A DNA stretch of 25,584 nt from an uncultured Candidatus Melainabacteria bacterium (GCA_934693215.1 CAKUVB010000003.1:1-25584); one strand, 5' to 3'; shown: positions 13,894 to 22,320, counted from the stretch's first letter. Numbers and translations: made by a program. Notes: generated by a model from the letters alone, not told the origin.

Positions 13894-14547
13894 ATGGAAA
13901 ATCTAAAGAAATTTCTTGCAAAGATAGATAGAAGGTACTTCTCAAGACTACAAAAGAAACAAAAGATTTATCTTGGTGTTTTTGTAGTAATTGCTTGTAT
14001 TTTGTTTTGGGCATTCCTTTCTGCCGGTGTTATCACTCACAACTTCAACAGAAGTATGTTAAAAGGTGATACCGACAAACAACAATTAGAAGTTAAAGGA
14101 ATGATATTGACTGAATCAAAAGAAGGTCAAAAATCATGGGAAATATTCGGAGAAACGGGTGAATACTCAAGTGACCACAAAATCGCTAAACTTAACAACG
14201 TAATCGGAAATTTCTATAAAGATAATAAGGTTAATATGAGCTTTCAATCATCTCGTGGAACATATAGTGAAGAAACTCATAATATAGATTTATATGAAAA
14301 CACTTATGTAGTATTAGAAAATGATATTGCAGTAACGGCTGACCACATAACATATTTTAGTGACTCAAAAACTATTACTGCAAAAGGACACGTTCACATA
14401 GATAGACAAGGAACATTTATTGCAACCGCAGATGAAGCCGTTGTAAATTCGGACTTTTCTACTTTCTTGATAAAAGGACATACCGTTACCAGAATATATG
14501 AGTCAGGTGACAAAAAATCAAGCAAAACCGAAAAATCACTATTTTAA
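13894..14547 (+). CDS. lptC: LptC-like LPS export protein
   Basis: A 217-residue bitopic inner-membrane protein. After a short basic cytoplasmic tail, residues about 30-55 (IYLGVFVVIACILFWAFLSAGVI) form one membrane anchor. The rest is a periplasmic beta-jellyroll of LptC/OstA type, with repeating strands such as KSWEIFGETGEYSSDHKIAKL and ITYFSDSKTITAKGHVHI. LptC takes lipopolysaccharide from the LptBFG extractor and passes it to LptA. The following OstA gene supports this. The ATG at 13894 gives the normal LptC topology; an upstream ATG at 13795 would add 33 residues overlapping the divergent promoter and is rejected. The family is divergent, so the call rests on topology, strand pattern and context. 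Confidence 0.8.
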   Translation: MENLKKFLAKIDRRYFSRLQKKQKIYLGVFVVIACILFWAFLSAGVITHNFNRSMLKGDTDKQQLEVKGMILTESKEGQKSWEIFGETGEYSSDHKIAKLNNVIGNFYKDNKVNMSFQSSRGTYSEETHNIDLYENTYVVLENDIAVTADHITYFSDSKTITAKGHVHIDRQGTFIATADEAVVNSDFSTFLIKGHTVTRIYESGDKKSSKTEKSLF

Positions 14548-14566
14548 TAAATAAAAGAGGAAAATA

Positions 14567-15547
14567 ATGAAAAAGAGAAAATTTTTAATAATAATATCAT
14601 TGTTGTTTTTATTCTTGAGTGCAGTAACAATAGGCTCAGACTTAATAATTGAATCTAAAACTCAAACATATTCAGAACGTGATAACCTAATTAAATTTTT
14701 AGGCGATGTAAAAGTTAGGTATGAAGATATTACAATCGTTGGCGATAAAGCAGATGTATCAGTCACAAAAGACAACAAACTTGATACTGCTACATTCCAT
14801 GACCAACCTTACGCATACCAAATCCAAAACAACAAAAAACGTGAGGTAAAAGCGAATATTCTTAAATTTTCTCTTTTAAATAAAGTTATCAGAGCAGAAG
14901 GTAACACCCAAACTATTGTAACAGAGGGTAAAACTCCTATTGCTATTATCAACGCAAATGAACAAGAATATGACACAAAAACTAATGTAATGACTGCTCG
15001 TGGTACAGTTTCTATCAAATATCGTGATGTAACTGCATTTTCTGACAAAGCGATTGTCAGAACAAATAAAAATGGTGAAGTTCAAAGACTTGATTTAGTT
15101 GGACACGCAAAAATTAATCAAACGAAACACCACGCAACTGCTGATCACTTTATTTATACTGCATCAAATGAAGAAATGGTTGCAATCGGAAACACAATGA
15201 CTTCAACAGTTACAGAAAACGGCTCACCATTTAAAGTAACGGCAAGATATCAACAGTATGACAAAAAAAATAATATATTTATGGGAAGTGGTAATGTACA
15301 AGTTTATTATCAAGATTATTATGCAAAAGCACCTAAAATGACATGTTACCCTGATAAAATTACTAAAAAAATAAACGAAGTATTTATGTCTGGTCGTTCA
15401 ATGATTCAACAAAACGACAAAGAAATTCATGCTGATAAAATAAAAATAATCGTTGACCCTAAGAATTTTGAAGCTGTAGGTAACGTAAAAACAATAATAA
15501 AAGATTTAGGTAATCAAGAGAACGGAAAAGACGGAGGATTCTTATAA
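14567..15547 (+). CDS. lptA: OstA/LptA-like periplasmic LPS-transport protein with multiple OstA units
   Basis: A 326-residue protein with an N-terminal signal or anchor (residues about 4-23, FLIIISLLFLFLSAVTIGS). It then has repeated OstA-type segments in which 'Y-x-x-x-x-N-x-x-x-x-x-G-x-V-x-V-x-Y-x-x-x-x-x-x-x-D-x-A' recurs: near residues 35-60 (TYSERDNLIKFLGDVKVRYEDI), 130-160 (EYDTKTNVMTARGTVSIKYRDV) and 225-255 (QYDKKNNIFMGSGNVQVYYQDY). LptA oligomers bridge the periplasm; a single chain with about three units is longer than the usual ~180-residue LptA and may span more of the gap. AGAGG lies six bases before the ATG and the gene is 19 bp after lptC. Its stop overlaps the next start as TAATG. 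Confidence 0.83.
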   Translation: MKKRKFLIIISLLFLFLSAVTIGSDLIIESKTQTYSERDNLIKFLGDVKVRYEDITIVGDKADVSVTKDNKLDTATFHDQPYAYQIQNNKKREVKANILKFSLLNKVIRAEGNTQTIVTEGKTPIAIINANEQEYDTKTNVMTARGTVSIKYRDVTAFSDKAIVRTNKNGEVQRLDLVGHAKINQTKHHATADHFIYTASNEEMVAIGNTMTSTVTENGSPFKVTARYQQYDKKNNIFMGSGNVQVYYQDYYAKAPKMTCYPDKITKKINEVFMSGRSMIQQNDKEIHADKIKIIVDPKNFEAVGNVKTIIKDLGNQENGKDGGFL

Positions 15548-16314
15548 TGACAGTCAAAACTGATTCAGCTTTGGAGTTTTACAAACAAGGCAAATACAAA
15601 GAAGCTATAGACGTATTCAGTACAGTTTTAGAACACGATGAAGGAAATGCCGAAGTCTATAATAATATGGGGTTATGTTATGCAAAGCTTAATGATTTTG
15701 AACAAGCTGAAAAATCTTATACAAAATCAATTGAATTAAACCCACAAATTCCTCAAGCCTACATAAATTTATCAGATTTGTATTACAAAAATAATGATTT
15801 GGGTAGTGCAATAGGAACTCTTGAACGAGGCACTTACGAAATGGAAGATAATATGGTTCTTGCTCACATGTTAGCAAGAGTTTATCTTGAAGATTCCAGA
15901 TATGATATGGCAATAACAGAGCTTGAAAAAGTTTTAGAGAAAGAACCTGAAAACTATGACGCATATTATGATTTAGGTAGAGTTCATTTCGAGCTTGGTG
16001 ATTACGAAGATGCAATTTCTAATTTTGAAAACGTAATCGAATATAAAGAAGATAATGAATTCCTATATTATTATCTTGCTCAATCTTATGAAGGTAATAA
16101 TGAGATAGATAAAGCCATCTCAAATTATTTGAAAGCAATAACTGTTAATACAAAATTCGCAGTAGCTTATAAAAAACTTGGTATATTATTTATGGCAAGA
16201 AATGATTTTGAAGATGCGATTGAGTATTTTGAAGATTATATGGACTTAGATATTCCAGAAGAAGAAAAAGCTAATATTCAAAAACTTGTAGAAAGAATTA
16301 AGAAAAAAGTATGA
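15547..16314 (+). CDS. Tetratricopeptide-repeat protein
   Basis: A 255-residue soluble protein made almost entirely of about six TPR units. Clear ones begin ALEFYKQGKYKEAIDVFSTVL, AEVYNNMGLCYAKLNDFEQAE, PQAYINLSDLYYKNNDLGSAI, YDAYYDLGRVHFELGDYEDAI and FLYYYLAQSYEGNNEIDKAI, each with the expected W/LG-Y-A-P pattern positions. TPR stacks bind peptides or partner proteins. No signal peptide or enzyme domain is visible. The start overlaps the OstA stop by one base, with GGAGG about eight bases upstream, and the stop overlaps dprA as ATGA, so it is translated coupled with both. Whether it serves the LPS bridge, DprA or neither cannot be told. Confidence 0.87.
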   Translation: MTVKTDSALEFYKQGKYKEAIDVFSTVLEHDEGNAEVYNNMGLCYAKLNDFEQAEKSYTKSIELNPQIPQAYINLSDLYYKNNDLGSAIGTLERGTYEMEDNMVLAHMLARVYLEDSRYDMAITELEKVLEKEPENYDAYYDLGRVHFELGDYEDAISNFENVIEYKEDNEFLYYYLAQSYEGNNEIDKAISNYLKAITVNTKFAVAYKKLGILFMARNDFEDAIEYFEDYMDLDIPEEEKANIQKLVERIKKKV

Positions 16315-17399
16315 ATCAAAAATTTTGGGTAGGCTTGTCATCAATAGAAAGTTTAGATTCAATATTTATCAAAACGCTTTATGAACATTTTGGAGATATT
16401 GAAAAAGCTTTTTATGTTTCAAAAGATGAAATATCACAAATAGAAGAGCTAAATATTAAAAAAGCTAACATTTTTCTTGAAAAACGTGCAAGCTTAGATT
16501 TGGACAAAATTTATCAAGAAGTTGAAAAGCGAGATATCAAAGTATTAACTTTTGATGACGAAAATTACCCTAAAATGCTTAGAGAAATATCCAATCCACC
16601 AATGGTACTGTATTATAAAGGAGATTTATCTGTTTGTAACTTCGACAAAACAGTTGCTGTTGTTGGTTCTCGCCATGCAAGTTTTAACGGAAAAGAAAGT
16701 CTAAAAAAAATAATTAACGGGCTTTCAGGAACAGACATTTGTATTGTTTCCGGTCTTGCAACAGGTATTGATACTCTTGCTCACCAGCTTGCTCTCTCTA
16801 ATGGATTGAAAACGATTGGAGTAATTGCAAGTGGATTTGATTTTGTTTATCCTACTTCAAACAAGAAATTGTATGAAGAAATAATTAACGGTAATGGGGT
16901 TATTTTTACTGAATATTATCCAACATTTGAACCTTTGAAATTCCGTTTCCCTCAACGAAACAGAATTGTTTCAGGGTTATCTTATGGAACATTAGTTGTA
17001 GAGGCAGCTCTAAAAAGTGGGGCTTTAATTACTGCTAATCTTACGTTAGAACAAGGTCGTGAGTTGATGTGTATCCCCGGACTAATTACTAATCCGAACA
17101 CCGAAGGTATATACAAACTTCTAAAAACAGGAGCAACATTAATAACAGAATCTGATGATGTTTTGAATGCACTAGGTTGGGAAATCAAACAATGTTCTTT
17201 AAATTTTGATATATGTGATGATTTAACCATTGACGAGAAAAAAATTCTTTATACAATAAATATAGAGCCAAAATGCTTTGATGAGATTCAGAGAGAAACA
17301 GATATTAACACAAATGATTTACTCGTAATACTTACTGGACTAGAGCTCAAAGGAAAGTTGGAACAAATTGTTGGTGACAGGTACTCTATTATAAGATAA
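16311..17399 (+). CDS. dprA: DNA-processing protein DprA (Smf)
   Basis: A 362-residue cytosolic protein that binds single-stranded DNA and loads RecA during natural transformation, and is also conserved in non-competent bacteria. The Rossmann-like core shows VAVVGSRHASFNGKES, IVSGLATGIDTLAHQLAL, TIGVIASGFDFVYP, FPQRNRIVSGLSYGTLVVEA and GALITANLTLEQGRELMCIPG, all DprA hallmarks. An N-terminal helical segment resembling the SAM-like domain precedes it, and a C-terminal winged-helix-like tail follows from about residue 300 (LTIDEKKILYTI...TNDLLVILTGLELKGKLEQ). The start overlaps the TPR stop by four bases. dprA beside topA is a common gene order. Confidence 0.95.
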   Translation: MNQKFWVGLSSIESLDSIFIKTLYEHFGDIEKAFYVSKDEISQIEELNIKKANIFLEKRASLDLDKIYQEVEKRDIKVLTFDDENYPKMLREISNPPMVLYYKGDLSVCNFDKTVAVVGSRHASFNGKESLKKIINGLSGTDICIVSGLATGIDTLAHQLALSNGLKTIGVIASGFDFVYPTSNKKLYEEIINGNGVIFTEYYPTFEPLKFRFPQRNRIVSGLSYGTLVVEAALKSGALITANLTLEQGRELMCIPGLITNPNTEGIYKLLKTGATLITESDDVLNALGWEIKQCSLNFDICDDLTIDEKKILYTINIEPKCFDEIQRETDINTNDLLVILTGLELKGKLEQIVGDRYSIIR

Positions 17400-17410
17400 G
17401 AGGTTATTTA

Positions 17411-19729
17411 ATGCCCGTAAAAGCAAAAGAAAAAAATGAAGAAAAAGAAGTAAAGATGAAAGCAACAAAGTCTGCTAAAAAAGCAGATAACGGCAAGGCT
17501 TTAGTAATAGTCGAGTCACCTGCTAAATCAAAAACTATCAAGAAAATTCTTGGTTCAAACTATCAGATTGAAGCAAGTTTTGGACATATTAGAGATTTTC
17601 CTAAAAATGTTTTGGGGTTTGATGTTAATGACGGATTCAAACCTTCGTTTATCGTTATCCCAGAAAAGAAAAAAGTCGTTACTAAATTAAATGAAATGGC
17701 TAAAAAAGTTGATAAAATATACCTTGCATCCGACCCCGATAGAGAAGGAGAAGCTATTGCGTGGCACGTTAGACAAGTTCTAAAAGTACCTGATGATAAG
17801 ATTTTTAGAATTGAGTTTAACGAAATTACACCAAAAGCAGTTAAATATGCAGTTGCTCATTCTCGTCAAATAGATATGGATAGAGTAAAAGCTCAACAAA
17901 CAAGACAAATTTTGGATAAGCTTGTAGGTTACAAATTATCACCGGTTTTGTGGAAACAGTTAGGGAATTACCACCTTTCAGCAGGACGTGTTCAATCTGT
18001 TGCATTGCGTATGATATGCGAAAGAGAAGACGAAATCGAAGCTTTTGTACCTGTTGAATATTGGTCAGTTACAGTAAAACTTGAAAAAGACGGCAAAGTG
18101 TTTGATGCTGAGTTAATCAAAATTGATGGTGAAAAACTTGATTTGGGCAACGAAGAACAAGCACAAAAAATAAAAGAATATTTAGAAGATTCTTCTAGAG
18201 AATACATTGTTTCAAAGATAACTAATAGAGAAACAAAACGCAAACCGACTGCACCATTTATAACCTCAACATTACAAAGAGAAGCAAGTTCAAAATTGGG
18301 ATATGGTGTTTCTAAAACAATGCAAATTGCTCAAAAACTCTATGAAGGTATTGAGCTTGAAGAAGGTTCTGTTGGTTTAATTACTTATATGAGAACTGAT
18401 AGTGTCAGAATATCTGATGATGCACGTGATATGGCAAAAGATTTTATCCTACAGAATTATGGGGAAAAATATTATCCGGAAACACCAAATTCTTATGCAA
18501 AAGGCAAAAAGAATGTACAAGATGCCCACGAAGCTATCAGACCTTCTTACCCTGAAAGAACACCTGAAAGTATCAAAAAATACCTAACTCCTGAACAGTT
18601 TAGATTATACAAGCTTATTTGGAATAAGTTTATGGCATCTCAAATGGCTAATGCCGTTGTTGCAAACAAGACCGTTGAGATTACTGCAGGCAACTGTACT
18701 TTAAAAACAGGTACAAGTAAAGTTTTGTTTGATGGGTTCTTAAAGCTATATAATGATAGTGATGAGGCTGATGAACTCTCTAAAATCCCTGATTTAAACA
18801 AAGATGATAAATTGGAAAAGAAAGAAGTTATTCCTAAACAACACTTCACACAACCACCACCAAGATTTAGCGAAGCATCTTTGGTTAAGGCTTTGGAAGA
18901 ATACGGAATTGGACGTCCATCTACTTATGCCTCTATTATTACAAAAATTCAGACTCGTAAGTATGTAGAAAAACAAGACAAAGTTCTTGTTCCGACTTTC
19001 TTAGGACGAACAGTTTCTAAACAACTTGTAAGCCAATTTACAGATATTATGGATTATGCTTTTACGGCAGGCATGGAAGAAAAACTCGATAAAATCGCTG
19101 ATAATAAAGCCGTTTGGAATAAGGTTTTGCAAGAGTTTTATGATCCGTTTATGGAAACTGTAAACGAAGTTATGGCAAATGCTGGCAGACTAAAAATCGA
19201 AAGTGATGTAACTTGTCCAAACTGTGGAAGAAAAATGCTTGTAAAAACAAGCCGTTTTGGAAACCAATTTTTAGGTTGTTCAGGTTATCCTGAGTGCAAA
19301 ACAATACTTCCTATAGATGTAAATGGTGATACTGTAAAACCATTAGAACCTGAAAAAGCAGAAGAAAAATGCGAAAAATGTGGTGGAGATATGATTATCA
19401 AAACTGGTCCTTATGGAAAGTATTTGGAATGTGTTTCTTGTCAAAACCGAAAGAGTTTTGTACGCTCAACAGGTGTAACTTGTCCAAAATGTGGAAAAGG
19501 ACAAATTGTTGAAAGAAAATCTAAATACGGAAAAATGTTTTTCGGGTGTAATAAGTATCCTGATTGTGATTTTGTTTTATGGAACGAACCAACAGGTGAT
19601 GTTTGTCCAAAATGTGGTTCACTTGTTGTAAAACGTGTTATGAAAAATGGCGAAAAGCTAGAATGTTCAAATCGTTCTTGTGATTATAAAGCTGATGTTA
19701 CTCATGAGGAGGAAAAATCAGATGTATAA
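17411..19729 (+). CDS. topA: DNA topoisomerase I (type IA)
   Basis: A 772-residue enzyme that relaxes negative supercoils by nicking one strand through a 5'-phosphotyrosine. It starts with a lysine-rich tail of about 28 residues, then the TOPRIM domain (ALVIVESPAKSKTIKKIL; ASDPDREGEAIAWHV with the metal-binding acidic triad). GRVQSVALRMICERE and SVGLITYMRTDS follow, with the active tyrosine at about residue 326, then GRPSTYASIITKIQ. The C-terminus carries four consecutive C4 zinc ribbons (CPNCGRK..., CEKCGGD..., CPKCGKG..., CPKCGSL...) that bind single-stranded DNA. AAGAGG lies seven bases before the ATG. The stop overlaps the aroE start (ATGTATAA). Confidence 0.97.
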   Translation: MPVKAKEKNEEKEVKMKATKSAKKADNGKALVIVESPAKSKTIKKILGSNYQIEASFGHIRDFPKNVLGFDVNDGFKPSFIVIPEKKKVVTKLNEMAKKVDKIYLASDPDREGEAIAWHVRQVLKVPDDKIFRIEFNEITPKAVKYAVAHSRQIDMDRVKAQQTRQILDKLVGYKLSPVLWKQLGNYHLSAGRVQSVALRMICEREDEIEAFVPVEYWSVTVKLEKDGKVFDAELIKIDGEKLDLGNEEQAQKIKEYLEDSSREYIVSKITNRETKRKPTAPFITSTLQREASSKLGYGVSKTMQIAQKLYEGIELEEGSVGLITYMRTDSVRISDDARDMAKDFILQNYGEKYYPETPNSYAKGKKNVQDAHEAIRPSYPERTPESIKKYLTPEQFRLYKLIWNKFMASQMANAVVANKTVEITAGNCTLKTGTSKVLFDGFLKLYNDSDEADELSKIPDLNKDDKLEKKEVIPKQHFTQPPPRFSEASLVKALEEYGIGRPSTYASIITKIQTRKYVEKQDKVLVPTFLGRTVSKQLVSQFTDIMDYAFTAGMEEKLDKIADNKAVWNKVLQEFYDPFMETVNEVMANAGRLKIESDVTCPNCGRKMLVKTSRFGNQFLGCSGYPECKTILPIDVNGDTVKPLEPEKAEEKCEKCGGDMIIKTGPYGKYLECVSCQNRKSFVRSTGVTCPKCGKGQIVERKSKYGKMFFGCNKYPDCDFVLWNEPTGDVCPKCGSLVVKRVMKNGEKLECSNRSCDYKADVTHEEEKSDV

Positions 19730-20561
19730 ATTTGGTATAATTGGTTATCCTTTAGGTCATTCACTTTCTGCAGTTATTCAAAAATCTGCATTTGAATCAA
19801 TGAATATTGATGCGACTTATGAAGTATTAGAAACTCCTCCTGAAAATTTAATTGATAGAATTAAATTTTTAAAACGTAATGATTTTAATGGTTTTAATGT
19901 TACTATACCTTTAAAAGTTCCTGTTTCATTATTCGTTAATGAAATAGATGATGATGCCAATATTGCAGGTTGCGTAAATACAGTTAAAATCACCGAAAAC
20001 AAAGAATTTTATGGATATAATACAGATATTTATGGTTTTGTATCTGCAATACCTAAAGATGTTGATTTGTCAGGCAAATGTGCTGCAATCTTAGGTACAG
20101 GAGGGGCTTCCAGAGCTGCAGCTGTTGGACTTATAAAAAAAGGTATTCAAGAAATTGATTTATACACAAGAAACATTATCAACTCTCAAAAAGCAATAAA
20201 TTATTTACGAAATCAGTTTCCAGCCATAAAATTTGAGGCAAAACAAATCCAAAATGTTAGAGATATTTCTAAATATTCAATCATTGTTAATGCAACTCCA
20301 ATAGGTATGCGAGGATTTGCTATGGACGAAACTCCATTAGAATTAAATGTGATAAATACCGCTAAACCTGATACAGTCGTTTATGATATCGTTTATAACC
20401 CTATTAAAACCGTACTTTTGCAATATGCTGAAAAATGCGGACTTAGAACAGTTGAGGGTTTAGATATGCTAATCTATCAAGCTGAAAAAGCAATAAACAT
20501 TTGGACAGGCATGTCGCCTGATGTCAAAACAATGAAAATTGCAGCTTTGCAGGCTCTGTAA
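19722..20561 (+). CDS. aroE: Shikimate dehydrogenase
   Basis: A 279-residue enzyme that reduces 3-dehydroshikimate to shikimate with NADPH, step four of the chorismate pathway. Landmarks are FGIIGYPLGHSLS (substrate-binding serines), NVTIPLK with the catalytic lysine, GYNTDIYGF with the catalytic aspartate, the dinucleotide loop ILGTGGASRAAAVGL, IVNATPIGM, VVYDIVYNP and EGLDMLIYQA. The ATG at 19722 is preceded by GAGGAGGA eight bases upstream; an ATG at 19680 inside topA is rejected because it adds residues absent from the family. It overlaps topA by 8 bp and ends one base before the convergent gene that follows, with no visible terminator between. Confidence 0.95.
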   Translation: MYKFGIIGYPLGHSLSAVIQKSAFESMNIDATYEVLETPPENLIDRIKFLKRNDFNGFNVTIPLKVPVSLFVNEIDDDANIAGCVNTVKITENKEFYGYNTDIYGFVSAIPKDVDLSGKCAAILGTGGASRAAAVGLIKKGIQEIDLYTRNIINSQKAINYLRNQFPAIKFEAKQIQNVRDISKYSIIVNATPIGMRGFAMDETPLELNVINTAKPDTVVYDIVYNPIKTVLLQYAEKCGLRTVEGLDMLIYQAEKAINIWTGMSPDVKTMKIAALQAL

Positions 20562-20562
20562 A

Positions 20563-21036
20563 TTATTTGGCATCAATATAATTCATTGCCTCGTTAGAAA
20601 TTGATTGGTTTGCAAATTTCATACATTTTTGCTGATTTTCACTAAGTTCAGGATTTTTAGCACTTTCTCTTGTAAAACGTGCTAAGAAAGTCATTAAAGG
20701 TAATTTTTTATCGCTATCCAAAATTAAATCTTTTCCGTTTACACTCAACATAGTTTGGTTTATATCAATATCAGAATCTTCTATGTCGAATCTTTTTATA
20801 CGCAAATCAAGTTCATCAGGATTCTGTTCATTGATAAATTTTTTAGGAGTACGATTTAAGAAATCATCTAAATCGTTACCTTTTTGGTCATTAGTTAGTT
20901 GAGTGTTAAACTTTAATTCAGTATATTTCTTCTTACCACGTAAAATTTCACCGTTATGATTGCAATATGAGCCAAATTGTTCATATTGTTTTTTGCCAAT
21001 TTTTATATTATTAAATCCAGTAAAGTTGATACTCAT
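20563..21036 (-). CDS. Unknown protein, 157 residues, with MSINFTGFNN N-terminus
   Basis: A small, soluble, charged protein (many Lys, Asp, Asn) without signal peptide, membrane segment or motif that I can name. The frame is supported by AAAGGAG five to six bases before the ATG and by filling the gap between aroE and the tRNA. The first residues, MSINFTGFNNIKI, resemble a short N-terminal tag that I recall on many otherwise unrelated proteins of gut Vampirovibrionia; that is memory, not shown here. Residues 107-145 (MLSVNGKDLILDSDKKLPLMTFLARFTRESAK) may form a small fold. Function is unknown. It is convergent with aroE and divergent from tRNA-Thr. Confidence 0.72.
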   Translation of the reverse strand: MSINFTGFNNIKIGKKQYEQFGSYCNHNGEILRGKKKYTELKFNTQLTNDQKGNDLDDFLNRTPKKFINEQNPDELDLRIKRFDIEDSDIDINQTMLSVNGKDLILDSDKKLPLMTFLARFTRESAKNPELSENQQKCMKFANQSISNEAMNYIDAK

Positions 21037-21085
21037 AATTTCTCCTTTTGGTATATCTAAACCATGTAAAAAATAAATTTGCTAG

Positions 21086-21091
21086 TATAAT
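21086..21091 (+). promoter_or_regulatory. -10 box of tRNA-Thr
   Basis: A perfect TATAAT at 21086-21091, 17 bases before the mature tRNA 5' end. No good -35 match is seen at the usual distance. Confidence 0.5.
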
Positions 21092-21108
21092 AAATAGTGT
21101 AAAGTTTT

Positions 21109-21181
<73 letters not shown>

Positions 21182-21289
21182 ATGGTTTTAAATATTTATC
21201 CAAAAATTAAGCCCAACTCTTATCCACTTTGATGTTTTAAATTAAATTCTAATAATTTATTTTTCTGTTATTTGCCCTAATCTGACACT

Positions 21290-21320
21290 CCTCTAATCTA
21301 TTATTGTAATAGATTAGAGG
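21290..21320 (+). promoter_or_regulatory. Perfect 14-bp hairpin that buries a Shine-Dalgarno
   Basis: CCTCTAATCTATTA at 21290-21303 and its exact complement at 21307-21320 flank a TTG loop. No T tract follows on either strand, so this is not a standard terminator. The right arm ends in GAGG, nine bases before an ATG at 21330. In RNA the ribosome site would be paired. The remaining part of the 290-bp gap between tRNA and transporter holds the decayed frame listed next. Confidence 0.6.
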
Positions 21321-21329
21321 TAAAAAATA

Positions 21330-21424
21330 ATGAAAAAGAAAAGAAAGTTTGATATTAATAAAACAACATATTAGAAAAATATGGAGAAACAAGAGCTACA
21401 CATTACAAATTAAACAAACCCTAA
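21330..21424 (+). pseudogene. Possible remnant of a small gene, frame broken after 14 codons
   Basis: An ATG at 21330 opens a 14-codon frame (MKKKRKFDINKTTY) that stops at 21374. A second frame at 21368-21421 continues with protein-like ILEKYGETRATHYKLNKP, then stops. Together they look like one short basic protein, perhaps a small DNA-binding one, cut by an indel. The stretch is too short to identify. It could instead be a leader peptide or chance. Confidence 0.28.
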
Positions 21425-21471
21425 CAAATAGGTATAGCTCTACCTATATCATCATTCAAAATGTTTTATAT

Positions 21472-22320
21472 CTACGAACAAATTATTATTCCGGCACCTA
21501 TAACCATAATAATTGTACCAACAAGTTTTTTCTTGATTTGAGTTTCTTTAAAGAATTTATACCCAAATATCACATTAACAACAGATGATAATTGAAACAA
21601 AGCCAACGCATAAGATACATTCATATTCTGAAAAACATAATTTGTTGTATATTGCATCAATCCAAACATAGAAATTAGTCCAACAAATTGGAACAATGAT
21701 TTTCTATCAAACTGTTCAAATCGTTCTTGTCTTGACAAAGCAAACAACAATGAAAACAAAAATCCAAATCCACACCAAAAAATAAAAGATACATTAATAT
21801 CTGAGAGCAAAATAACTCGTTTTATCATAATTGCTTCCAAAGCCGTAAACAAAAGTGCAATAAATCTATATATAATATCCCTTCTTTTGAAAAGAGCTAA
21901 TGAAAATTTTTCTTCTGTTGTATCAAATACAAAATAACTCCCCAATATAACTAAACCTACTGCAAAAATACCAGCCAAAGATGGTAATTCGCCTAACAAA
22001 AATATACCAAATATCATTGCTATAACAGATTTATATGAGTTTATAGGACCTAAGATTGATAAATCTCCTAAAGATAAAGCCTTTACCAAAAACGCATTTC
22101 CCAAAGCCCCAAAAACTCCTCCAACAACCCCATAAAACCAAACTGATTTAGTTAATACTAAAAAATCAGTATGCAATATTAATGGCAGTATAAAAACGCA
22201 TAAACCACCATAAGTTATTGAGTTAACTATAAAAGATGAATAATTAGAGGTAAGTTTTTTCTGAAAAACATTTGCTACTGGATTTGAAAATATTCTTAAT
22301 AAAAGTGATAGTATAAGCAT
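21472..22320 (-). CDS. EamA/DMT-family membrane transporter
   Basis: A 282-residue inner-membrane protein with about ten hydrophobic helices and two similar halves, the standard drug/metabolite transporter (EamA) architecture. Typical features are GALGNAFLVKALSLGDLSILGPINSYKSVIAMIFGIFLLGELPS, which closes the first repeat, and a matching ALFQLSSVVNVIFGYKFFKET segment near the end. Substrates of such proteins range from amino acids to nucleosides and cannot be read from sequence. It starts nine bases after the parvulin stop with a weak AGGA before the ATG, so the two are co-transcribed. There is no terminator between its stop and the decayed frame on the other strand. Confidence 0.85.
   Translation of the reverse strand: MLILSLLLRIFSNPVANVFQKKLTSNYSSFIVNSITYGGLCVFILPLILHTDFLVLTKSVWFYGVVGGVFGALGNAFLVKALSLGDLSILGPINSYKSVIAMIFGIFLLGELPSLAGIFAVGLVILGSYFVFDTTEEKFSLALFKRRDIIYRFIALLFTALEAIMIKRVILLSDINVSFIFWCGFGFLFSLLFALSRQERFEQFDRKSLFQFVGLISMFGLMQYTTNYVFQNMNVSYALALFQLSSVVNVIFGYKFFKETQIKKKLVGTIIMVIGAGIIICS

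Noticed and set aside
21290..21320. The 14-bp hairpin as a terminator of the tRNA
   Set aside because: It lacks a T tract on either strand and lies over 100 bp after the tRNA.
21349..21588. A 79-residue plus-strand frame near the transporter 3' end
   Set aside because: It runs into the coding strand of the transporter in antisense, has no ribosome site and shows low-complexity Tyr/Asn/Thr composition.
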